A stretch of 38,145 nt of DNA from CBDBJK01 sp965206395. Lineage in GTDB: Bacteria > Chloroflexota > Dehalococcoidia > Lucifugimonadales > CATOSD01. Below the pieces are notes generated by a model. It saw nothing but the letters and a program-made list of their open reading frames with translations. It was not told where the DNA came from and did no database searches. Location of the stretch: positions 1-38,145 of the forward strand of contig CBDBJK010000021.1 of the NCBI GenBank assembly GCA_965206395.1. Reading direction: 5' to 3'. The position numbers and the translations under genes were made by a program. Below, one piece after another: positions 16,805 to 23,776 of the stretch. The first letter of the stretch is position 1. The number at the start of each line of letters is the position of its first letter.

Positions 16805-17032
16805 GTGTTAGCTTTGAAAAAACGTGTCGTCGGACTGGCAACAGCGGCGGTGTTCTCAGCCCTAGGGGTCGCAATGATGGCTGGAATCGCAGGCAACACC
16901 AGTACCGCCGAAGGTTTCTCCTTCAGGCCGGAGATAGGTGATGAGGTAGCAATAGCATTCGAACATGGGGACGTTCGTTTCCCTTACGTCATCGACAGCG
17001 TTTGGAACGGCAAAGACCAGCCTCCGGAATAG
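16805..17032 (+). CDS. Small exported protein with gp5/VgrG-type OB-fold tail
   Basis: A 75-residue protein (GTG start). Residues 5-30 form a signal-peptide-like segment: KKR followed by VVGLATAAVFSALGVAMMAG. The remainder, GFSFRPEIGDEVAIAFEHGD followed by VRFPYVIDSVWNGKDQPPE, closely resembles the end of the OB domain of phage baseplate gpV/gp5 and VgrG-type spike proteins, which typically reads PE-GDEV-VAFEHGDPRRPYV, then LWNGKD-PP. The GTG at 16805 has GGAGGGA four bases upstream. An in-frame ATG at 16781 lies before that site. Only the last strands of the OB domain are present and no other phage or spike gene is nearby, so it is either a shuffled fragment or an exported miniprotein. The role is unknown. 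Confidence 0.6.
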   Translation: MLALKKRVVGLATAAVFSALGVAMMAGIAGNTSTAEGFSFRPEIGDEVAIAFEHGDVRFPYVIDSVWNGKDQPPE

Positions 17033-17092
17033 GTGACGCTTTCGTTGGCCTCGACATTGAATAACTAATCAAACCATCTTTCCCTTGAATGA

Positions 17093-17187
17093 CACCCTCA
17101 CCTCTCCTTCCGCGGAAGGACTCTCCCATCCGAGGGAGAGGAAGTTAACCCCTTCTCCCTTGACGGGAGAAGGTTGGGATGAGGGTG
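17093..17187. repeat. Dispersed nested palindrome, compound copy
   Basis: Outer arms CACCCTCA (17093-17100) and TGAGGGTG (17180-17187) enclose three hairpins in a row: TCCTTCCG/CGGAAGGA (17105-17120), CTCTCCC-ATCCGA-GGGAGAG (17121-17140) and CCTTCTCCC-TTGAC-GGGAGAAGG (17151-17173). It lies between the gp5-tail gene and the convergent crotonase gene. Confidence 0.75.
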
Positions 17188-17248
17188 AAAGGCATGCCCT
17201 CAGTTACGCCTGAACTTTAGGTATTCATGCAAGAGTCAGCAGAATGCT

Positions 17249-18097
17249 CTATCTACTGCCGCGATAGTCTTTGAAAGGGCGGTCGCGCCAGTCGAGGGCA
17301 GCTTTTATGCCCTCTTCCCTTGAACGTCGACTGAACTCTTTCACGATGGGCGCTTGATGGGCGATGGCGTCAGCTTCCGCTGCCAGTTGTTGCAACGTGT
17401 TCCGGCCCATAAGCTCCATAGCCTTATTTACGATGCCCTTGTTGGCGGCCAGAAGCTCCCAGGGAATCTTGGCCATCGTCGTCGCCATAGCTTCAACCTC
17501 GGCGTCAAGCTCATCGCGAGGCACTGACCGTAAGACCAGGCCGATTTCCGCCGCCTTCTCACCGGAAACTGACTCGCCCGTAAGAAGAAACCACTTGGCC
17601 CACTGTGGCCCGACCATGTACGTCCACATATGAGTCGGCGGCGCACCCATCGAGCGCACGGGCGGAAAGCCAATCTGGGCATCGTCTGCGGCAATCACGA
17701 TATCGCAGTGGAGGGCAAGGTCTGTGCCTCCCGCCAGACAGTAGCCGTGAACCCCGACGATTACTGGCTTGCTCAGGTTCAACAGAGTCGACCAGCGATT
17801 GGGAGTCTGCTTCATCCTATGGAGGTCGAAGCGAATGTTTTCCCTCCGCTCTTCCGCTTTCGCCGCTTCCTCAAGTGTCTGATTGGCGGGCGGTGCGATA
17901 TCGTAACCCGCGCTGAAGGCCCGGCCATTTGCTCTGAGGGTCATCACACGTATATCGGGGTCATCATCCGCCTTTTGAAGACAGTCCATAAGCTCATTTT
18001 GCAGCTCCTGACTCAGCGCGTTGAGCTTCTCAGGACGGTCTAACACAACCCGTCCGATGCCATCTGACGGCTCATACTTGATGTAGTTGTATGTCAT
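17249..18097 (-). CDS. Enoyl-CoA hydratase/isomerase (crotonase) family protein
   Basis: A 282-residue crotonase-fold protein. The two oxyanion-hole segments are present: RAFSAGYDIAP (59-69) and VGVHGYCLAGGTDLAL (114-129). The classic hydratase glutamates are not. The position of Glu144 in rat crotonase is Asp126, and that of Glu164 (QPEI) is Pro146 (FPPV). Simple hydration of enoyl-CoA is therefore doubtful, and another CoA-thioester reaction is more likely. GGAGGCG lies about 6 bases before the ATG. The gene follows the MFS transporter gene in the same direction at about 100 bases, so the two may share a transcript. It acts in the cytosol. Confidence 0.85.
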   Translation of the reverse strand: MTYNYIKYEPSDGIGRVVLDRPEKLNALSQELQNELMDCLQKADDDPDIRVMTLRANGRAFSAGYDIAPPANQTLEEAAKAEERRENIRFDLHRMKQTPNRWSTLLNLSKPVIVGVHGYCLAGGTDLALHCDIVIAADDAQIGFPPVRSMGAPPTHMWTYMVGPQWAKWFLLTGESVSGEKAAEIGLVLRSVPRDELDAEVEAMATTMAKIPWELLAANKGIVNKAMELMGRNTLQQLAAEADAIAHQAPIVKEFSRRSREEGIKAALDWRDRPFKDYRGSR

Positions 18098-18199
18098 AGA
18101 GACGCCTCCAATAAGTTTTATTATTCTGGTCGTACAGTGGAGACGCCCATTTTACCACATGGAGCGGCAACATCGCATTTGCCCTGCATCAATCCTGAA

Positions 18200-19540
18200 T
18201 CAATCATCGCCAACGTTCCTTTCTTCAGCCAATGCCCTTTTCGGCAACTTGGGAGGGCGAGCGCCGTAAACAAGCATGGCGGCGATACCATACGAGAATA
18301 GCGCAAATAAGAACAGCGACGAATAACCCCCGGTCAGATTGAACAGCAAAGCGCCAAACGTCGGCCCCAGCCCCAACGCGCCGGTCTGAAGCGGCCCCGT
18401 CAACCCTGTTATCGCCCCAAACGACGCTCTGCCAAAGTATTTCGCCAATACCATGCTGCCTATAACGCCAAAGCTGCCGGTAGCCATGCCCCAGAGTATG
18501 ACCGCAAAGAAGCCACGGACGCCTGAACCATCGACCACAGCAACAAACAACACAGTAATCACTGCGGCAATCGCTAGCGCGACCATCATCAGGGTTCTAG
18601 GAGAAAACCTGTCGGACAAGTAGCCCCAGCCTGGGTTTGAAAACGCTCCCAACAGCGCACTGAGGCTCAACGCGCCCGCCGCAGCAGGCTGGGAGAGACC
18701 CAGGTCTTTCAGGTATGGAACGACCTGAAAACCGACTGCTCCTGTTGTGAGGAGTGTCAACGACTCGGCAATCGCTATTAACCAGAAGGCCGAAGTGAGC
18801 GCCGCCTCCCCTGCTCTCCAATCGAATTCCCCCGCTCTTCCCGTGCCTTCCAATTTCGAAGCTGCGGAAATGCTGCTTTGAGTCTCAGTCGAGGGAGGCC
18901 CAGTGTCACCATCGGGTAGGAGTCCGATGTCTTCTGGCCTGCGCCGCACTATCAGAAATAAGGGCACGGCCAGCGCCAGGGATAGAATCCCCAGGGAGCG
19001 ATAAGCAACACGCCAGCTATAGCCCGCCGCTATGAGGGATATTATCTGAATGTTGATTGATGCGCTAACCGGACGGGCCATAGAAGACAGTCCCAGAGCA
19101 AGATTACGTTTGCGCTGGAAGAAGTTGACCGCCAGGGTGCGAGGCACGACGCCGATGAGGATGGGATTTCCAATGCCTCTGGCGACAATGTAGGCTGCGT
19201 AGAACTGCCAGACGGCGTGGATTCCCGCAAATGCGAAAAAGCTTAACCCTGTTATAATAAGGGATATGGGCATGAGTCCACGAGGGCCATATCTATCGGC
19301 AAGCCTGCCGACAAACGGAGTCACCAGGCCCGCAGTCCATGTCCCGATTGTGACAGCGAATGCTATGGTGCTGCGATCCCACCCCAGGTCTTCGAAAATG
19401 AGGTTCTGAATGCCACCCAGCACAAGCTGCGCCGAGCCGGTGGCTGCATACGTTCCAAGCGCCGCCGTTCCCAGCACAAGCCAGCCGTAGTAGAAGCGAG
19501 TGCGTGGCCGCCAATTGGCTATGGCCCTTAATTTCGACAT
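18200..19540 (-). CDS. MFS transporter (monocarboxylate/oxalate-formate type)
   Basis: A 446-residue major facilitator with about 12 hydrophobic helices. The first helix follows FYYGWLVLGTAALGTYAATG. The signature between helices 2 and 3 reads GRLADRYGPRGLMPISLIIT. A long polar loop near residues 195-230 separates the two halves, and a second half-signature reads GYLSDRFSPRTLMMVALAI. The FYYGW start and the KYFGRASFGAITGLTG segment are typical of the monocarboxylate/oxalate-formate antiporter group. The MFS remnant at 8805-9321 has the same landmarks and looks like a decayed relative. The substrate is probably a small organic acid but cannot be fixed. No good ribosome-binding site is visible. 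Confidence 0.85.
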   Translation of the reverse strand: MSKLRAIANWRPRTRFYYGWLVLGTAALGTYAATGSAQLVLGGIQNLIFEDLGWDRSTIAFAVTIGTWTAGLVTPFVGRLADRYGPRGLMPISLIITGLSFFAFAGIHAVWQFYAAYIVARGIGNPILIGVVPRTLAVNFFQRKRNLALGLSSMARPVSASINIQIISLIAAGYSWRVAYRSLGILSLALAVPLFLIVRRRPEDIGLLPDGDTGPPSTETQSSISAASKLEGTGRAGEFDWRAGEAALTSAFWLIAIAESLTLLTTGAVGFQVVPYLKDLGLSQPAAAGALSLSALLGAFSNPGWGYLSDRFSPRTLMMVALAIAAVITVLFVAVVDGSGVRGFFAVILWGMATGSFGVIGSMVLAKYFGRASFGAITGLTGPLQTGALGLGPTFGALLFNLTGGYSSLFLFALFSYGIAAMLVYGARPPKLPKRALAEERNVGDD

Positions 19541-19720
19541 GAGTATCCGATGCTAGTGTTCCTTTACTTGACCATCTTCGCTGTGTACAAAGATAATAAC
19601 CGCCGATAATCTTACCTCAATTCCATTGTCTTATGTGGCGCTATTCTCGGAGCAATCACCATCTGGTACAGTATGGGATAGCAACGAGAAATCGAAAGAT
19701 AAGATGAGGAAGGGAGTCAA

Positions 19721-20740
19721 ATGAGGAACAAGCCAGATTTTCAGAGTTGGTATGATAGCTGCACTACGGCGGGAGCCACTGGCTCGGCAAGCGCGGATGG
19801 CTGCTCCTTGATAGGCAGCACGAGCGACGACCCTTTCACCACAAGGACAAGGCTTGTAGTTGTCACTCCTCAAGAGGGCTACAAATTCATCGGCGCGCAG
19901 ATAATCTCAGGAGACACTAGCATAGTCGCCGACTTCGACAACATGCACACACGGGGCCTGAACGACAAAGGCTTCGCCTACACGTGGTCGGCAGCGCGAC
20001 CAGACCCTGACATAGAACCTCTTAGCTCTGGGGCAATTGGCATTCCGTTCTACCAGTTCGGCCAACTGCTATTGAGCCAGGCAAAGTCTGTTGAAGACGC
20101 TATCGGCCTGCTGGAGTCTTACCCAAGGGCCATTCATGGGAACTTCCTGTTCGCCGATGCCACCGGAGAAGTTGCACAGGCAGAGGTAAGCACCCGGTCG
20201 CTTAATATAGAGACTCGCACGAGCGACGGCTGGGTAGGCCGCTCCAACCACTGGATTTCGCCACGCATGGCCCAGATATCCCGAGCTCCGAACGCAAGTG
20301 ACTCGACAGTGGTGCGCTTCGACAGAATCTCGACTCTGATGGAGGAGGGCGCTGGTCGGGTTGACCCTGCTTTTCTGACCTCATGCTTCAGCGATCACGC
20401 CACGCTTGAGGAAGCGGGTTGGTCTATCTGTGCGCACGGTCACAAGAAAAACCCCGATGGCAATGGGCGAGGGGGCACGGTTAGCTCTGAGATTATGCAG
20501 CCATCAAAGGGCGTCATGCACTACTGTTACGGCTGGCCTTGTGGTGGGTCAGTTGACTATCCCGAAGAGCAGGTGTACCAGGACCGTTCCTGGGGCCAGT
20601 ATCTTTCGTTCAAACTGGAAGACCTCGAACCCGGCGAGTACGTCACGGTTGATGGCAGGCTGACTCCGCTGGCTATTCGCTACCTTGCACAAGGGAACGG
20701 CAATCTCGCCTCAATCCAGTCTCTCGATAGGAGGGGATAA
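19721..20740 (+). CDS. C45-like N-terminal nucleophile (Ntn) hydrolase
   Basis: A 339-residue protein resembling the C45 acyl-CoA:6-aminopenicillanate acyltransferase and related Ntn hydrolases. SADGCSLIGSTSDDP contains Cys28, the candidate nucleophile that would be freed by self-cleavage after Gly27. This is followed by strands (TRLVVVTPQEG), a core with NDKGFAYTWSAARPD and QAKSVEDAIGLLESYPRAIH, and the characteristic GNFLFADATGEVAQAEVS. It would hydrolyse or transfer acyl groups on an amide. No signal peptide is present. GGAAGGGAG sits just before the ATG. Together with the penicillin acylase this gives two unrelated acylase-type enzymes in one window. Assignment to C45 rather than C69 or C59 is moderate. 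Confidence 0.65.
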   Translation: MRNKPDFQSWYDSCTTAGATGSASADGCSLIGSTSDDPFTTRTRLVVVTPQEGYKFIGAQIISGDTSIVADFDNMHTRGLNDKGFAYTWSAARPDPDIEPLSSGAIGIPFYQFGQLLLSQAKSVEDAIGLLESYPRAIHGNFLFADATGEVAQAEVSTRSLNIETRTSDGWVGRSNHWISPRMAQISRAPNASDSTVVRFDRISTLMEEGAGRVDPAFLTSCFSDHATLEEAGWSICAHGHKKNPDGNGRGGTVSSEIMQPSKGVMHYCYGWPCGGSVDYPEEQVYQDRSWGQYLSFKLEDLEPGEYVTVDGRLTPLAIRYLAQGNGNLASIQSLDRRG

Positions 20741-20771
20741 TACACGCTGATTTCAAGCGGAATTGGTATTA

Positions 20772-21068
20772 CTACTCAAATAATCGTCGGAAATTTTGAC
20801 TACCCTGGCGCACATGGATGATTTCAATACCAGTGTCAATAGGGCGGTAGATAATGACATAGCGCGTGTTGGGTACAGCAAAACTGCGGTGTTCCGAGCC
20901 AAATTCAGGGCGAGCACGCCCCATGTAAGGATAATCTGCAAGGCGATGACATTGCTCCTCAAGGCGATCGACAAAGCGGAGCGCATTGGCGGGGCTGCCT
21001 TGAGGGATGTAGTCGTGAATCTGCTGTAAGTCAGAGCGAGCGTCAGGCGTAAATTCGCAACGGTTCAC
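20772..21068 (-). CDS. parE: ParE/RelE-type toxin
   Basis: A 98-residue type II toxin of the ParE/RelE fold. The N-terminal FTPDARSDLQQIHDYI is the ParE helix. RFVDRLEEQCHRLADYPYMG is the second helix and turn, RARPEFGSEHRSFAVPNTRY follows, and the C-terminus VIIYRPIDTGIEIIHVRQGS carries the conserved strand and Arg. ParE inhibits DNA gyrase; RelE cuts mRNA. The features favour ParE, but the target is inferred. Its start overlaps the stop of the antitoxin gene by four bases (ATGA), so expression is coupled. Confidence 0.85.
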   Translation of the reverse strand: MNRCEFTPDARSDLQQIHDYIPQGSPANALRFVDRLEEQCHRLADYPYMGRARPEFGSEHRSFAVPNTRYVIIYRPIDTGIEIIHVRQGSQNFRRLFE

Positions 21069-21331
21069 TGCTTCTGTTTGGCAATAGCAGCGTTGCGTTG
21101 CCGCAGTTCGTCAAATACCTCACTGGCTGGAATAAGCTGGCCAGCATCGGCCTGTTCCGTGCCTCTCTTCACTTTGAGGCGCATGTCGGCTAGTTCACGC
21201 TCTAGCTCCTCGTCATGCTCGTCAAGTAGCTCAAGAGCCTTTGCAATCACATCATCAGGCGAGTGGTAAATACCAGACTCAACCTTGCGTTTGATGTGTT
21301 CCTCGTGCTGTTCACTAATCGAGATATTCAT
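21065..21331 (-). CDS. parD: ParD-type antitoxin
   Basis: An 88-residue protein with a ParD/CopG ribbon-helix-helix N-terminus: MNISISEQHEEHIKRKVESG, then YHSPDDVIAKALELLDEHDE, in the usual order for ParD. An acidic linker and toxin-binding tail follow. It should bind and neutralise the adjacent toxin and repress the operon. AGAGGT precedes the ATG. It lies 51 bases downstream of the cyclic-nucleotide-binding gene on the same strand, with no clear terminator between, so the pair may be transcribed from the cyclase promoter as well as its own. Confidence 0.85.
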   Translation of the reverse strand: MNISISEQHEEHIKRKVESGIYHSPDDVIAKALELLDEHDEELERELADMRLKVKRGTEQADAGQLIPASEVFDELRQRNAAIAKQKQ

Positions 21332-21382
21332 ACCTCTACATTAGCTCGAAAAGACTATAAAGGCAAGCTACATGCCCTCGGT

Positions 21383-21958
21383 TTAGCCAGCGGTCTTGAG
21401 AGCTTTCAAGGCCGCCTCGTACTGTCGAAAGAATATCGTGCTGACGCGCTTGAGCACTGTGTATCCGAGCTTGGGTTCTACGTTCATCAGCAGCGTGAGG
21501 CCATTCGTTTCTATGCGGGCAACCCTCATCGGAGTAAGCGCCTTCACCGAGGCCGGATACCTCTGCCCGTTCACCAGCGCCGACCATCCAGCCGCATCGC
21601 CCGGCCCCACTAGTCCCAGGGACAGCCAGCCACGGTCGAGTTCGAGTTGCGCGACTCCACTTCCCTCCACGACTACATAGATGTAGTTCGCCACCTCTCC
21701 CTCGGCCAGGAGCATTTCGTCGGCCTCTATGGAATGCTCCTCGACCAGTGCGGCCACCTCCATCAATTGCTGGCGGCTAACATCCTGGAATAGCTCGCAG
21801 CTTTCCAGTGCGTTCCTGGTATCATCGGAGATTATCCACGCGCCCTGTACCCTGGTGGGGTCTATCTTTCCTCTGGGCCGTCTGGTGCGGCGTCCGTTCG
21901 AGCCTCCACTTTCCATCGAAACTGGAACTAGATCTGCCGTCTTGATTTTGTCGCTCAT
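21383..21958 (-). CDS. Stand-alone cyclic nucleotide-binding (Crp-like) domain protein
   Basis: A 191-residue protein. A basic, disordered-looking N-terminus (NGRRTRRPRGK) precedes one cNMP-binding domain: LFQDVSRQQLMEVAALVEEH, EADEMLLAEGEVANYIYVVV, EGSGVAQLELDRGWLSLGLV, and the phosphate-binding-cassette position GPGDAAGWSALVNGQRYPAS. The usual Gly-Glu of the cassette is replaced (AGWSAL), while an Arg before the Ala-Ser pair remains, so the ligand could differ from cAMP. No C-terminal helix-turn-helix follows, unlike Crp/Fnr. The start overlaps the cyclase stop by four bases (ATGA), so receptor and cyclase are co-translated. It is probably the readout partner of that cyclase. Confidence 0.8.
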   Translation of the reverse strand: MSDKIKTADLVPVSMESGGSNGRRTRRPRGKIDPTRVQGAWIISDDTRNALESCELFQDVSRQQLMEVAALVEEHSIEADEMLLAEGEVANYIYVVVEGSGVAQLELDRGWLSLGLVGPGDAAGWSALVNGQRYPASVKALTPMRVARIETNGLTLLMNVEPKLGYTVLKRVSTIFFRQYEAALKALKTAG

Positions 21959-22722
21959 GACTGCCTCCAGAGCACCTCGTACAGGGGATGAGGTCTAGCA
22001 AAGCCCTTCAGCTCGAAATCGCCCTTCTCTCTGAAAGTAAATTCCCTGCTGCCTGCGATCAGAGAGTGAACGGTCTGACATATGAATATTTGCTGACCCT
22101 GGGCCTTCGAGCTAATTCGCGCCGCTAAGACCACTGATCTCCCGAAGAGGTCCTCCTCCTCTCTTATTGGCTCTCCTATAGATAAGCCCATTCGAACGAT
22201 TATCGGAACTTCCCGATGCTCTTTGTTGTACTCGGCCAAATCCACTTGCGAGGCCACCGCGCAGGCAACTGCCCTGCGAACGCTTCGGAAGGTCATCATA
22301 AAACCGTCGCCAATAGACTTGACTTCGACACCACCGTGAGCCTTTGTCTGTCGCCGTATGATCTCGTTGTGAACTTTGAATAACTCTCGTGCTCGCTGAT
22401 CACCCAGATGCTCCGTTATTTCAGTCGAGGCAACGATGTCAGTAAACATTATGGTAACGGTGGCTTCCGAAGCCAGCAAAGATTCTCTTTCTAGCTTGGA
22501 GACCGCCTCCGTAGTCTTGGGAGAAATAGCCTGGACTACCATACCCACCGAGTTCTTCAGGCCAGGCGTGACAGAAACACCTTTGCGGCTTAGCTCCGCG
22601 ACCAGAACGCCCCCAAGCCTTCCTTCTTCCAGAAGCTGGTTCACTGTATCCTCTGGAGTACTGAGGAATTTGGCGACATTTTTGACGCTCAAAAGACGCT
22701 GTAACATCCCATCCGCCCTCAA
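21955..22722 (-). CDS. Class III nucleotide cyclase with N-terminal excisionase-like HTH
   Basis: A 255-residue protein. Residues 9-42 (LLSVKNVAKFLSTPEDTVNQ, then LLEEGRLGGVLVAE) match the HTH_17/MerR-excisionase pattern. The catalytic domain starts near residue 88: TIMFTDIVASTEITEHLGD has the first metal Asp95, and GVEVKSIGDGFMMTF has substrate Lys135 and second metal Asp139. The purine-side Asp191 and the transition-state Arg202 (LAARI) are kept, but the transition-state Asn is Val198 (SVVLAARI). Asp191 favours ATP over GTP. The Val may lower activity or reflect a subgroup. There are no membrane helices, so it is cytosolic. It is the first gene of a minus-strand run with the CNBD protein, parD and parE. 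Confidence 0.85.
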   Translation of the reverse strand: MRADGMLQRLLSVKNVAKFLSTPEDTVNQLLEEGRLGGVLVAELSRKGVSVTPGLKNSVGMVVQAISPKTTEAVSKLERESLLASEATVTIMFTDIVASTEITEHLGDQRARELFKVHNEIIRRQTKAHGGVEVKSIGDGFMMTFRSVRRAVACAVASQVDLAEYNKEHREVPIIVRMGLSIGEPIREEEDLFGRSVVLAARISSKAQGQQIFICQTVHSLIAGSREFTFREKGDFELKGFARPHPLYEVLWRQS

Positions 22723-22775
22723 AGGGATTTGCTCACTGTGTGCTAAGAATCCTGAATTTCCTCTCTTGCCCTCTA

Positions 22776-22781
22776 AGTGTA
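22776..22781 (-). promoter_or_regulatory. Candidate -10 for the cyclase operon
   Basis: TACACT on the minus strand, about 55 bases upstream of the cyclase ATG. It matches the -10 of other genes here, but no good -35 lies at 16-18 bases. Confidence 0.35.
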
Positions 22782-23119
22782 GCGCAGCATATTCTGAACG
22801 ATAGTGGATAATCCCCCACTTTGCACAGGGAATGCACTCATGTACTTATGTGCAACTACCTAGCGGCTACATGAAGGTAATTACGACTAATAATCCAACA
22901 GGGCGGATCGGATGATGAGGGAGGAAATCGCCTGCCAGGTAACGGGGAGTCCTTACAGCCTCATAGCGTGGATGGTCGAGGCAGTGTTTAGCTTATAGTT
23001 CGCTGGTTTATTTGTATCGGTATATTATTGACTTTTGCGTGAATCCTTCCATCGAAGAGTCACTGAAAAAGCCCTGGCATTAAAACTCTGGCGAGACCGC
23101 AAGTTCGTGAAGCAAGGCC
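22782..23119. other. Divergent intergenic region
   Basis: About 340 bases between the divergent cyclase and PH-protein genes. I recognise no gene or RNA. AT-rich stretches near 22995-23035 (TTATAG, TATATTATTGACTTT) may hold the promoter of the rightward gene, but no spaced -35/-10 pair is convincing. Confidence 0.3.
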
Positions 23120-23776
23120 ATGGGACCATACATTCTCAACTCGTATACGCTTAAACAGGTGGGGATAAGGCTGCTTCCTGGTGAGAACCTGGAGGTCGCC
23201 GTGGAGTTGCAGGGAGGACTAACGGAGGAGCTAGAGCAGAGCCACGCCACACTCCTTCTCACCAATAAACGCCTCATTCGATACTCCGGCGCTTGGCACA
23301 AGGCCAACGTCGTCAGCGTAGCCCTCGACGACATAGACAGCGTCGAAGTCAACCGTACTGAGAAGAATCGCCAGTGGGTTTGGGTCAGTATGGTGTTCGT
23401 CGCCGGTGGAGCGTTGTTAGGCCTGTTGTCGTTTATTCTGTTTTCATCACTACTTTCGCCCCTCCTTATGGCGTTGTCACTGGCGCTTATTGGCGTCGTG
23501 TTCTATCTGACTTATGCCGGAGGGTCGAGTGGAGAGGTGATTATGAGAGCAGGCATGAAAGACATCAAATGCAAGATGCAGTCAAAGGCCCTCGACGACA
23601 TGGCGAAGTTCGTCCAGCGAATCTACGAGTTGAAGCTGGGATACACAAGCGAAGCCTTAGCCATGCTAGACTACTTGGATTCCTCATCTGAAGAACCCAC
23701 TACAGAAGGGGAGCGCAACGATATGGATGAGGCTGCTGTCCCAACGGAGACCTCAGGCTCGAATACAGAAGTTTAG
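23120..23776 (+). CDS. Membrane protein with bacterial PH-like domain
   Basis: A 218-residue protein I cannot assign to a named family. The N-terminal part (about residues 18-80: LLPGENLEVAVELQGGLTEE, ATLLLTNKRLIRYSGAWHK, VSVALDDIDSVEV) has the signature of bacterial PH/GRAM-like domains, with the LLLTNKRLIRY strand and a DDIDSVEV strand. Two hydrophobic segments follow (about 86-108 and 112-132), so it is a membrane protein with the PH part and a charged C-terminal tail on the cytosolic side. The tail ends in an acidic, low-complexity stretch. It is divergent from the cyclase operon and overlaps the convergent transketolase gene by four bases. The role is unknown. Confidence 0.6.
   Translation: MGPYILNSYTLKQVGIRLLPGENLEVAVELQGGLTEELEQSHATLLLTNKRLIRYSGAWHKANVVSVALDDIDSVEVNRTEKNRQWVWVSMVFVAGGALLGLLSFILFSSLLSPLLMALSLALIGVVFYLTYAGGSSGEVIMRAGMKDIKCKMQSKALDDMAKFVQRIYELKLGYTSEALAMLDYLDSSSEEPTTEGERNDMDEAAVPTETSGSNTEV

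Noticed and set aside
22995..23056. Promoter for the PH-like membrane protein
   Set aside because: TATATT and TTGACT are present but in the wrong order and spacing; no convincing pair.
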